Assembly: GCF_002090155.1 (NCBI RefSeq)
Contig: NZ_BBRM01000002.1
Location: 1-64,000 of the forward strand
Length of the DNA: 64,000 nt
Origin: Demequina sp. NBRC 110056
Lineage (GTDB): Bacteria; Actinomycetota; Actinomycetes; Actinomycetales; Demequinaceae
Direction of reading: 5' to 3'
Shown here: positions 54,467 through 61,545 of the stretch, piece after piece
How positions within the stretch are numbered: position 1 is the first letter of the stretch
How the letters are laid out: every line of letters starts with the position of its first letter
Program-made: the position numbers and the translations under genes
Notes under the pieces: model-generated
The model's input: only the letters and a program-made list of their open reading frames with translations
Database searches by the model: none
Told to the model about the DNA's origin: nothing

Positions 54467-54787
54467 ATGTCAGCACCCAGGAAGTACCCCGACGAGTTGC
54501 GTGAGCGGGCGACTCGGATGGCTGTCGAGCTGAGGCAGGACCCCGCAACCAAGACGGGCGCGATCGCGCGCGTGGCCGACCGGCTGGGCATGCATCGCGA
54601 GACTCTGCGCGGCTGGGTCCGCCAGGCCGAGATCGACGGTGGCGTCCGCCCGGGCACCACGACGGCCGACGCGGACCGGATCGCGCAGCTCGAGCAGGAG
54701 GTCCGCGAGCTGCGGCGAACGAACCACATTCTGCGCACGTCAGCGGTTTTTTTCGCAGCGGAGCTCGACCGCCCCACCATCAGGTAG
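54467..54787 (+). CDS. IS3 transposase OrfA
   Basis: A 106-residue HTH protein (KYPDELRERATRMAVELRQD, then RVADRLGMHRETLRGWVRQAE) with a C-terminal leucine-zipper-like coiled coil (DRIAQLEQEVRELRRTNHIL). GGAGGA lies 8 bases before the ATG. A run of seven T residues at 54747-54753 (GTT TTT TTC) near its end is a good -1 slippery site for making the OrfAB fusion transposase. Confidence 0.9.
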   Translation: MSAPRKYPDELRERATRMAVELRQDPATKTGAIARVADRLGMHRETLRGWVRQAEIDGGVRPGTTTADADRIAQLEQEVRELRRTNHILRTSAVFFAAELDRPTIR

Positions 54788-54816
54788 CCGCCTACCTCGA
54801 CGCCCATCGCCATGAC

Positions 54817-55761
54817 GTGGTCGATGGGCGTGAGGTCGGGGTCGAGCCGATCTGCAAAGCACTCAGCGATGCTGGCGTGCAGATCGCCCCGAGCGGCTAC
54901 TACGCAGCGAAGAACCGTCCCCCGTCCGCGCGCGCGGTCCGTGACGCCGAGCTGGTCGAGGACATCAGGACGGCCCACCGGGCGAACCTCGGCGTCTACG
55001 GGGCGCGCAAGATCTATGCGGAGCTCAACCGGGAAGGCGTGCCCGTCGCGCGGTGCACGGTCGAGCGTCTGATGAGACAGATCGGCTTGCAAGGCATCCG
55101 TCGCGAGAAGACTCGCAAGACGACCTTCGGTGACGGTGCGGAGACCGACCGGCCGCTGGACCTCGACAACCGCCAGTTCACGGCCGACGGCCCGAACCAG
55201 CTGTGGGTGGCGGACCTGACGTACGTGCGCACCCATGCCGGCTGGACGTATGTCGCGTTCGTCCTGGACGTCTTCTCGAGGATGATCGTGGGCTGGCAGG
55301 TGTCGACCAGTCTGCGCACGGATCTGGCGCTCGACGCCCTCGACATGGGCCTGTGGGCCCGCCAACGCGCAGGTCAGGACGTCTCCGGGCTGGTCCATCA
55401 CAGCGACCGTGGAGTCCAATTTCGAGCTATCCGCTACAGCGAGAGATTGGCCGAGGCGGAAGCCGTCGCATCGGTCGGTAGCAGGGGCGATAGCTTCGAC
55501 CATGCGATGGCCGAGGCGCTCAACTCGCTATTCAAGGCCGAATGCATCCGCAATCCCGTGATGCGTCCCAAGGGCGGCTGGAAGTCCGTCACCGACGTCG
55601 AGATCGCCACCGCAGAGTACGTCGACTGGTTCAACCACCGACGCCTCCACGGCGAGATCGGCATGGTCGCGCCCGCCGAACTCGAGGCCTTCCATTGGGC
55701 GACCGTCAGATCCGACCACTACCCTGAAGCACCCGTCCCCGTCGGGGCCGGAACCAATTAA
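54817..55761 (+). CDS. IS3 transposase OrfB (integrase core)
   Basis: A 314-residue DDE integrase: catalytic aspartates in LWVADLTYVRT and HHSDRGVQF, and Glu in EALNSLFKAECI; the C-terminal WFNHRRLHGEIG is typical. Its frame is -1 relative to OrfA and is open back to the T7 run at 54747-54753, so the working transposase is the OrfAB frameshift product. The GTG at 54817 is only the first internal start. No disruption is seen, so the element may be active. Confidence 0.9.
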   Translation: MVDGREVGVEPICKALSDAGVQIAPSGYYAAKNRPPSARAVRDAELVEDIRTAHRANLGVYGARKIYAELNREGVPVARCTVERLMRQIGLQGIRREKTRKTTFGDGAETDRPLDLDNRQFTADGPNQLWVADLTYVRTHAGWTYVAFVLDVFSRMIVGWQVSTSLRTDLALDALDMGLWARQRAGQDVSGLVHHSDRGVQFRAIRYSERLAEAEAVASVGSRGDSFDHAMAEALNSLFKAECIRNPVMRPKGGWKSVTDVEIATAEYVDWFNHRRLHGEIGMVAPAELEAFHWATVRSDHYPEAPVPVGAGTN

Positions 55762-55786
55762 CCGGGCCTCTACGAAACCCGGGGCG

Positions 55787-55960
55787 CACCACAACAGCTT
55801 CTACTCGCTGTTGCACGCCCGTGTCGTCATCAGCGACTGGAAGACCGAGTACAACACGGTGCGACGCCACTCGGCCCTGGGCTACCGTGCCCCGGCCGAC
55901 TATGCTCGCCACTGCACTCACGAAATGGAAACCGACGACTCACGCACAGGCCGGACCTAA
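55787..55960 (+). pseudogene. 3' fragment of another IS3-type transposase
   Basis: The 58 codons directly after the IS3 right end read HHNSFYSLLHARVVISDW, then YNTVRRHSALGYRAPADY, ending in TAA. This is the C-terminus of an IS3-family integrase different from the one to the left. The start and catalytic core are missing, so it is a remnant of an older element cut off at the IS3 boundary. Confidence 0.82.
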
Positions 55961-55979
55961 CGACGGCGGCGGCCCATGT

Positions 55980-56045
55980 CCCCAGAGCTCGGGCTCGACA
56001 AAGAACTGGTTCGACTCGATCGCCGTGTTGATGGTCGCGGGGTCG
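55980..56045 (-). pseudogene. Fragment of a second S1 protease gene (propeptide region)
   Basis: These 66 bases match 54115-54180 of the intact protease gene with 60 identities and the same orientation. On the minus strand they read DPATINTAIESNQFFVEPELW, against DPASMYTAIESNLFFVEPELW in the intact gene. Both ends of the similarity are abrupt. It is the last visible piece of a paralogous protease gene, presumably lost through insertion and deletion around the IS3 element. Confidence 0.78.
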
Positions 56046-56385
56046 CACGCGCACGGCATCCAGCGGCCGCGGCTGAGGCGCGCGAAACATCACGGAGGGG
56101 CGCCGCGGCCCGTGAGAGTCCGCGCCGCCCACAGCGCGCCCCGCACGGATCACGCCGATCTCACGCCCTCTCGACGGTCCCTGCAGGACTTCTCACTCTG
56201 CGCCAGCCTGCCGCGTGAGAAAGAGTTCGCGCACCCTTCACAGGGCGACGGGCTGGGCGAAACATCCCCTCCCTAGCGTGAGTGGTGTCCGATGGAGCGC
56301 TGTGCGGGGCGCTCGAGGCCGACGGCGGCCCGGACTTCATCCACGCGATGAATCAACCACTGAGTGAACCCTGGGGAGGGGTCTC
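56046..56385. other. Intergenic region upstream of narK
   Basis: No credible gene was found here. The 10-mer GCGAAACATC occurs twice (56082-56091 and 56258-56267), each followed by a stretch rich in G or C, and may mark a regulator site for the nitrate genes. GGGGAGGGG precedes the narK ATG. I see no clear -35/-10 pair. Confidence 0.5.
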
Positions 56386-57786
56386 ATGACCGTGCAGGAC
56401 AAAGCAGGCGTCACCGACGTCGAGCCCGGTGTCATCGGCAAGGGCCGATGGATCGAGCGCTGGACCCCGGAGAACGAGCTGTTCTGGGAGTCCAAGGGCA
56501 AGTCGATCGCCTTCCGCAACCTCGTCTTCTCCATCGTCGCCGAGCACATCGGCTTCTCCGTCTGGCTGCTGTGGTCCATCGTCGTGGTCCGCATGTACGG
56601 CACGTTCGACGACTCGGGCGCCCTGGTCGCGGCCGGCGCGAACGGCTGGGCGCTCACCGCGAGCCAGGGGCTCACGCTGCTGGCCGTCGCCTCGGGCGTC
56701 GGCGCCTTCCTGCGCATCCCCTACACCTTCGCTGTGCCGATCTTCGGCGGCCGCAACTGGACGGTCATCTCCGCGCTGCTGCTGCTCGTGCCGACGCTCG
56801 GCCTCGCGTGGGTCGTCGGCCGACCGGACACCCCTTTCGCGGTGCTCGTCCTCATCGCCGCGACCGCCGGCTTCGGCGGCGGCAACTTCGCCTCCTCGAT
56901 GTCGAACATCTCGTTCTTCTACCCGGACAAGGCGAAGGGCTGGGCGCTCGGCCTCAACGCCGCCGGCGGCAACATCGGCGTCGCGGTCGCCCAGAAGCTC
57001 GTGCCGATCGTCATCGGCATCGGCGGCGTCGGCCTCGCGATGGCGGGCCTCGTCTACGTGCCGCTCGCGCTGGCCGCGGCCGTCCTCGCGTTCCTGTTCA
57101 TGGACAACCTGCGCGAGGCGAAGGCCGACCCCAAGCCCACCGCGCGGTCGCTCCGACACGGCCACACGTGGCTCATGGCGTTCCTCTACATCGGCACGTT
57201 CGGCTCGTTCATCGGGTACTCGGCCGCGTTCCCGACGCTGCTCACCGTGGTCTTCGAGCGCCCCGACATCGCCTTGACCTGGGGCTTCCTGGGCGCGCTA
57301 GTCGGTTCGATCTCACGGCCCTACGGCGGCAAGCTCGCCGACAGGTTCGGCGGCTCGATCATCACCGTGATCGCCTTCGTGTCGATGGCCGCGGCGGGCT
57401 GGGCGGCGGTCACGGGTGTGCAGAGCGAGAACCTCGCGCTGTTCTTCGTCAGCTTCATGGCGCTCTTCGCCCTCACCGGCATCGGCAACGGGTCGACCTA
57501 CCGGATGATCCCGTCGATCTTCAACCGCCTGCGCGAGGACAAGGGCGACGGCTCCGACGCCTCGTTCCTCGACTTCAAGCGTCAGGCGGCGGGAGCCGTG
57601 GGCATCATCTCCTCGGTGGGCGCCTTCGGCGGCTTCGCGATCCCGTTCGTCTACATGTGGTCCCGCGAGACCTTCGACGGATCGATCGTGCCGGCCCTCC
57701 AGATCTACATCGGCGTGTTCCTCGTGATGGCCGTCCTGACGTGGGTGTTCTACCTGCGCAAGGGCGCCCGGATGGCGAACGTCTGA
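56386..57786 (+). CDS. narK: Nitrate/nitrite MFS transporter
   Basis: A 466-residue transporter of the nitrate/nitrite porter family. It carries two glycine-rich nitrate-signature stretches (GFGGGNFASSMSNISFFYPDKAKGWALGLNAAGGNIG, and FALTGIGNGSTYRMIP) and the conserved WESKGKSIAFRNLVFSI at the N-terminus. It imports nitrate for the reductase genes downstream, whose first gene starts 2 bases after its stop. A strong ribosome site precedes the ATG. Confidence 0.95.
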   Translation: MTVQDKAGVTDVEPGVIGKGRWIERWTPENELFWESKGKSIAFRNLVFSIVAEHIGFSVWLLWSIVVVRMYGTFDDSGALVAAGANGWALTASQGLTLLAVASGVGAFLRIPYTFAVPIFGGRNWTVISALLLLVPTLGLAWVVGRPDTPFAVLVLIAATAGFGGGNFASSMSNISFFYPDKAKGWALGLNAAGGNIGVAVAQKLVPIVIGIGGVGLAMAGLVYVPLALAAAVLAFLFMDNLREAKADPKPTARSLRHGHTWLMAFLYIGTFGSFIGYSAAFPTLLTVVFERPDIALTWGFLGALVGSISRPYGGKLADRFGGSIITVIAFVSMAAAGWAAVTGVQSENLALFFVSFMALFALTGIGNGSTYRMIPSIFNRLREDKGDGSDASFLDFKRQAAGAVGIISSVGAFGGFAIPFVYMWSRETFDGSIVPALQIYIGVFLVMAVLTWVFYLRKGARMANV

Positions 57787-57788
57787 TC

Positions 57789-60017
57789 GTGCCCGCACAG
57801 CACGGCGCCGCGTCGCCCGGGTCACAGCACCCGGGCGGCGCAGCTGCGCCCGCGATGACCGAGCGGCCCGCCGGCGTGGCGACGCACTGCCCGTACTGCG
57901 CCCTGCAGTGCGCGCAGACACTGACCCCCACGCCCCGCGAGCGCCTGCCGCTCGAGGTCGCCGGGCGCGACTTCCCCACCAACAGGGGAGGGCTGTGCCA
58001 GAAGGGCTGGACCTCGGCGGAGGTGCTGCGCGCCCGCGACCGCATCACCAGCCCGATGATCCGCACCGCCGACGGCGGCTTCCGCAAGGCCGGCTGGGAC
58101 GAGGCGCTGGACCTCATCGCGGGCCGCGTCGAGCAGCTCCAAGCCGAGTCGGGTCGCGAGGCGATCGCGATCTTCGGTGGCGGGGGACTGACCAACGAGA
58201 AGGCCTACGCCCTCGGCAAGTTCGCGCGAGTCGTGCTGCGCACGCCGTTCATCGACTACAACGGCCGCTTCTGCATGTCGTCGGCCGCCGCGGCCTCGAA
58301 CCGCGCGTTCGGCATGGACCGCGGCCTGGGCTTCCCCCTCGCGGACCTGGGCGGCGCCGATGCGGTGCTCATCCTGGGCTCGAACATGGGGGTGACCATG
58401 CCGCCGTTCGTCCAGCACCTCGCCGGGGCGCGCGAGCGCGGCGGGCTCGTGGTGGTGGATCCCCGCGAGACGGTGACCGCGAAGCTCGCGAGCGGCGACC
58501 AGGGCGAGCACCTCGCTCCCGTGCCCGGAACGGACATGGTGGTGCTCCTCGCCCTCACGCACATCGTGCTCGCCGAGGGCCTGGCGGACCTCCAGTACCT
58601 CGAGAAGCGCACCTCCGGGCTCGACGATGTGCGCCGCTCCGTCGCGGGATGGTGGCCCGAGCGCGCCGAGGCGGTGTGCGGGATCCCGGCCGAGCAGCTG
58701 CGGAGCACCGCGAGGCTGCTGGCGCAGGCCTCGCCTGTCCACGGCGGCCGCGGCGCGTACGTGCTCACCGGGCGCGGCATGGAGCAGATGAGCCAGGGCA
58801 CCGCGTGCGTGACGGCCGCGATCAATCTCGCCCTATGCCTGGGCCTCATCGGCCGCGAGGGCTCGGGGTTCGGGCCCGTCACGGGTCAGGGCAACGGCCA
58901 GGGCGGCCGCGAGCACGGCCAGAAGTCGGACCAGCTGCCGGGCTACCGGATGATCACCGACCCAGCGGCCCGCGCGCACGTGGCCGGCGTCTGGGGCGTC
59001 GACCCCGAGACCCTGCCCGGACCGGGCGTCCCCGCCGTGAGGCTTCTCGACTCGCTCGGCCGCGACGGCGGCCCGCGCGCGCTGTTCGTGCACGGCTCCA
59101 ACGTGGTGGTCTCCGCCCCCAACGCCGATGCGGTCGTCGAGTCCCTGCGCCGGCTCGACCTGCTGGTGGTGAGCGACCTCGTGCCGTCGGAGACGGCGCT
59201 GCTCGCCGACGTCATCCTCCCCATCACCCAATGGGCGGAGGAGGAGGGCACGATGACCAACCTCGAGGGCCGCGTCATCCGCCGCCGCAAGGCGACGGAC
59301 GCGCCCGGCGAGGCCCGGTCCGAGCTGTGGATCCTCGGCGAGCTCGCCCGCCGTCTCGGCGTCGACCGCGGCTTCCCGGAGGACCCGGCGACGGTGTTCG
59401 ACGAGATGGCGCGCGCGTCGGCCGGCGGTGTGGCCGACTACTCGGGCATCACCTACGCGCGGCTCGACGCCGGCGAGGAGCTCCAGTGGCCGTGCCCCGC
59501 CACCGACGGCACGCCGCACCCGGGGACGCCTCGTGTCTTCCTCGAGCGCTTCAACACCCCCGACGGACGCGCGCGGATGATCGCCGTCGATCACCACGCC
59601 CCGGCGGACGACGTCCGCCCCGGCGCTCGCACGTATCTCGTCACCGGCAGGGTGCTGCAGCACTACCAGTCGGGCGCGCAGACCCGGCGCGTGGACGAGC
59701 TCAATGCGGCCCAGCCCGAGTCGTTCGTCGAGGTCCACCCCCTGCTCGCCGAACGCATCGGCCTGGCAGAGGGCGAGGACGCGATCCTCACCACGCCCCG
59801 TGGCGAGGCCGTCGCGACCGTCCGCGTCACCGAGGCGATCAGGCCAGACACCGTCTTCATGCCGTTCCACTGGGCAGGCGCCGGCAGCGCCAACCGGCTG
59901 ACCAACGACGTCACCGACCCCATCAGCGGCATGCCCGAGTTCAAGGTCACCGCGGTCACGATCGCGCGGGCCTCCGTCCCTGACAGCACCGTTCCCCTGG
60001 GGGTGAGCGTCTCGTGA
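57789..60017 (+). CDS. nasA: Assimilatory nitrate reductase, molybdopterin catalytic subunit
   Basis: A 742-residue molybdopterin-guanine-dinucleotide oxidoreductase that reduces nitrate to nitrite in the cytoplasm. The [4Fe-4S] ligands are C34, C37, C41 and C70 (HCPYCALQC, then GGLCQKGW). Molybdopterin-binding blocks include FIDYNGRFCMSSAAAASNRAFG (molybdenum-cysteine region) and VTGRVLQHYQSGAQTRR near the C-terminus. No Tat signal is present. GTG at 57789, 2 bases after narK, gives a short Ala/Pro-rich N-tail; ATG at 57855 is the alternative start. The stop overlaps the next gene (GTGA). Confidence 0.93.
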   Translation: MPAQHGAASPGSQHPGGAAAPAMTERPAGVATHCPYCALQCAQTLTPTPRERLPLEVAGRDFPTNRGGLCQKGWTSAEVLRARDRITSPMIRTADGGFRKAGWDEALDLIAGRVEQLQAESGREAIAIFGGGGLTNEKAYALGKFARVVLRTPFIDYNGRFCMSSAAAASNRAFGMDRGLGFPLADLGGADAVLILGSNMGVTMPPFVQHLAGARERGGLVVVDPRETVTAKLASGDQGEHLAPVPGTDMVVLLALTHIVLAEGLADLQYLEKRTSGLDDVRRSVAGWWPERAEAVCGIPAEQLRSTARLLAQASPVHGGRGAYVLTGRGMEQMSQGTACVTAAINLALCLGLIGREGSGFGPVTGQGNGQGGREHGQKSDQLPGYRMITDPAARAHVAGVWGVDPETLPGPGVPAVRLLDSLGRDGGPRALFVHGSNVVVSAPNADAVVESLRRLDLLVVSDLVPSETALLADVILPITQWAEEEGTMTNLEGRVIRRRKATDAPGEARSELWILGELARRLGVDRGFPEDPATVFDEMARASAGGVADYSGITYARLDAGEELQWPCPATDGTPHPGTPRVFLERFNTPDGRARMIAVDHHAPADDVRPGARTYLVTGRVLQHYQSGAQTRRVDELNAAQPESFVEVHPLLAERIGLAEGEDAILTTPRGEAVATVRVTEAIRPDTVFMPFHWAGAGSANRLTNDVTDPISGMPEFKVTAVTIARASVPDSTVPLGVSVS

Positions 60018-61534
60018 ACGTCGTCGTGATCGGCAACGGCATGGTGGGGTCGCGCTTCGTCGACGACCTCGTCGCCCGCGACCCCGAGGCGCGGGTCACC
60101 GTGCTCGGCAAGGAGCGCCACCTCCCGTACAACCGCGTGCTGCTGTCGAGCGTCGTGGCGGGCAAGACCGTGCCCGAGTCGCTCGCGATGGCGACCGCGG
60201 ACTCCGATCGGGTGCGCACCCTCACCGGCGTCCCTGCGATCGACGTGGACCGCGAGGCGCGCACCGTCACCGACGCGGCGGGCGGCGTGCACCCCTACGA
60301 CCGGCTCGTCTTCGCGACGGGCTCGCAGGCGCGCATCCCCAGCATCCAGGGCGTGGCCACCGACCGCGGACTGCTCCCCGGCGCGAGCGTCCTCAAGGAC
60401 CTCGACGACGCCCAAGGCATCGTCGGCGCGCTGCCCAAGGCACGCCGCGCCGTGGTGCTCGGCGCGGGAGTGCTGGGCCTCGAGGTGGCCACCGGACTCG
60501 CCGCCCGCGGCCTGGCCGTGACCCTCGTCCACCACGCGGACCGGCTCATGGAGCGTCAGCTCGGCTCCGCGGCGTCGCAGATCGCCGCCGGCTCCCTCGA
60601 GCGCCTGGGCGTCAGGGTCGTCACCGAGACCTCGGTGGCTCGCGTGCTCGACCGCCGCGGCGTGCTGAGCGCCGTGACCCTCACCGACGGCACCGAGGTG
60701 CTCACCGACCTGCTGGTGATGTGCGCCGGCACCATCCCTGAGGCCGCGCTCGCGCGACGCGCGGGCCTGCCGTGCGAGCGCGGCATCCTCGTCGGCGCCG
60801 ACCTCGGCTCGCCGATCGACTCGCACGTGTTCGCCATCGGTGACTGCGCCCAGCCGCCCGAGGGCGGCTCGGGCCTCGTGGCCCAGGGTTGGGATCAGGG
60901 CAAGCGCCTGGTCGACGCGTGGGTGAGGGCCGATGCGCCCGTCGCCGCCTCGACGGACCTGGGCGAGGCGGACGACGACGAGCTGGACCCCACCAACGTG
61001 GTGCGCGTCAAGGCTCTCGGGCTCGAGGTCGTGACGATGGGGCTGTCGGGCAAGTTCGACCACGGCGAGCGCGAGCTGCGCGCCGTGCGCATGGCCGACC
61101 CGGCCATCGGCCGCTTCGTCGAGGTGGTCGTCAGCCACGGCCTGCTCGTGGGCGCGACCATCGTGGGCGACAAGCAGTGCGCGTCCGAGCTGTCGGCGAT
61201 GTACACGCGCATGCTGCCCGTGCCGAGCGACCCGGCCCACCTCATCATCCGGCCACTCGCCGGCGCTGGCCGCCCCGCCGCGGTGGCCGTGGAGGACATG
61301 GCCGACGACCACACCGTGTGCCAGTGCAACTCCGTGCCCAAGGGTCGCATCGTCGCGGCCGTGGCGGACGGCTGCACGAGCGTCGATGAGGTGTCGCGTG
61401 CGACGCGAGCCAGCACCGGGTGCGGCGACTGCCGCTCGCTGGTCGGCGACATCATCCGTACCTGCGGTGCCGCGGCCGAGGCTGGAGCCTCCGCCGACGC
61501 CGAGGGCAAGGTTCCCGCGCTGGCGGGGAAGTGA
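60014..61534 (+). CDS. FAD-dependent oxidoreductase with BFD [2Fe-2S] domain (nitrate reductase electron-transfer subunit)
   Basis: A 506-residue flavoprotein like the N-terminal half of NirB. It has an FAD site (VVIGNGMVGSRFVDDL), an NAD(P)H site (VLGAGVLGLEVATGL), a second FAD motif (SHVFAIGDCAQPPEG) and a C-terminal BFD-like cluster domain with CQCNSVPKG and STGCGDC (about residues 434-478). It lacks the siroheme domains, so it is not a nitrite reductase; it most likely passes electrons from NAD(P)H to the nitrate reductase encoded just before it, with which it overlaps by 4 bases. It corresponds to NasB/NasC-type partners in other bacteria. Confidence 0.88.
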   Translation: MNVVVIGNGMVGSRFVDDLVARDPEARVTVLGKERHLPYNRVLLSSVVAGKTVPESLAMATADSDRVRTLTGVPAIDVDREARTVTDAAGGVHPYDRLVFATGSQARIPSIQGVATDRGLLPGASVLKDLDDAQGIVGALPKARRAVVLGAGVLGLEVATGLAARGLAVTLVHHADRLMERQLGSAASQIAAGSLERLGVRVVTETSVARVLDRRGVLSAVTLTDGTEVLTDLLVMCAGTIPEAALARRAGLPCERGILVGADLGSPIDSHVFAIGDCAQPPEGGSGLVAQGWDQGKRLVDAWVRADAPVAASTDLGEADDDELDPTNVVRVKALGLEVVTMGLSGKFDHGERELRAVRMADPAIGRFVEVVVSHGLLVGATIVGDKQCASELSAMYTRMLPVPSDPAHLIIRPLAGAGRPAAVAVEDMADDHTVCQCNSVPKGRIVAAVADGCTSVDEVSRATRASTGCGDCRSLVGDIIRTCGAAAEAGASADAEGKVPALAGK

Positions 61535-61545
61535 AGGGAGAGGCC

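Larger units (their letters stand above)
54421..55786 (+). mobile_element. IS3-family insertion sequence
   Basis: The element of about 1,366 bp has OrfA and OrfB in the arrangement of IS3. Its ends are inverted repeats of 23 bases with two mismatches, starting CGCCCCGGGTTTCGT (54421-54443 and 55764-55786). The bases flanking the ends (AAT left, CAC right) do not form a direct repeat, so a deletion or recombination has probably changed one flank since insertion. Immediately right of it lies the tail of a different transposase. Confidence 0.85.

Noticed and set aside
56250..56270. A GlnR box in front of narK (GAAAC present).
   Set aside because: The partner half-site is not recognisable at the right distance. 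Only the repeated 10-mer is reported.
55976..56276. Plus-strand open frames in the gap before narK.
   Set aside because: They have no ribosome site or family resemblance, and they overlap the protease fragment, which reads on the minus strand.
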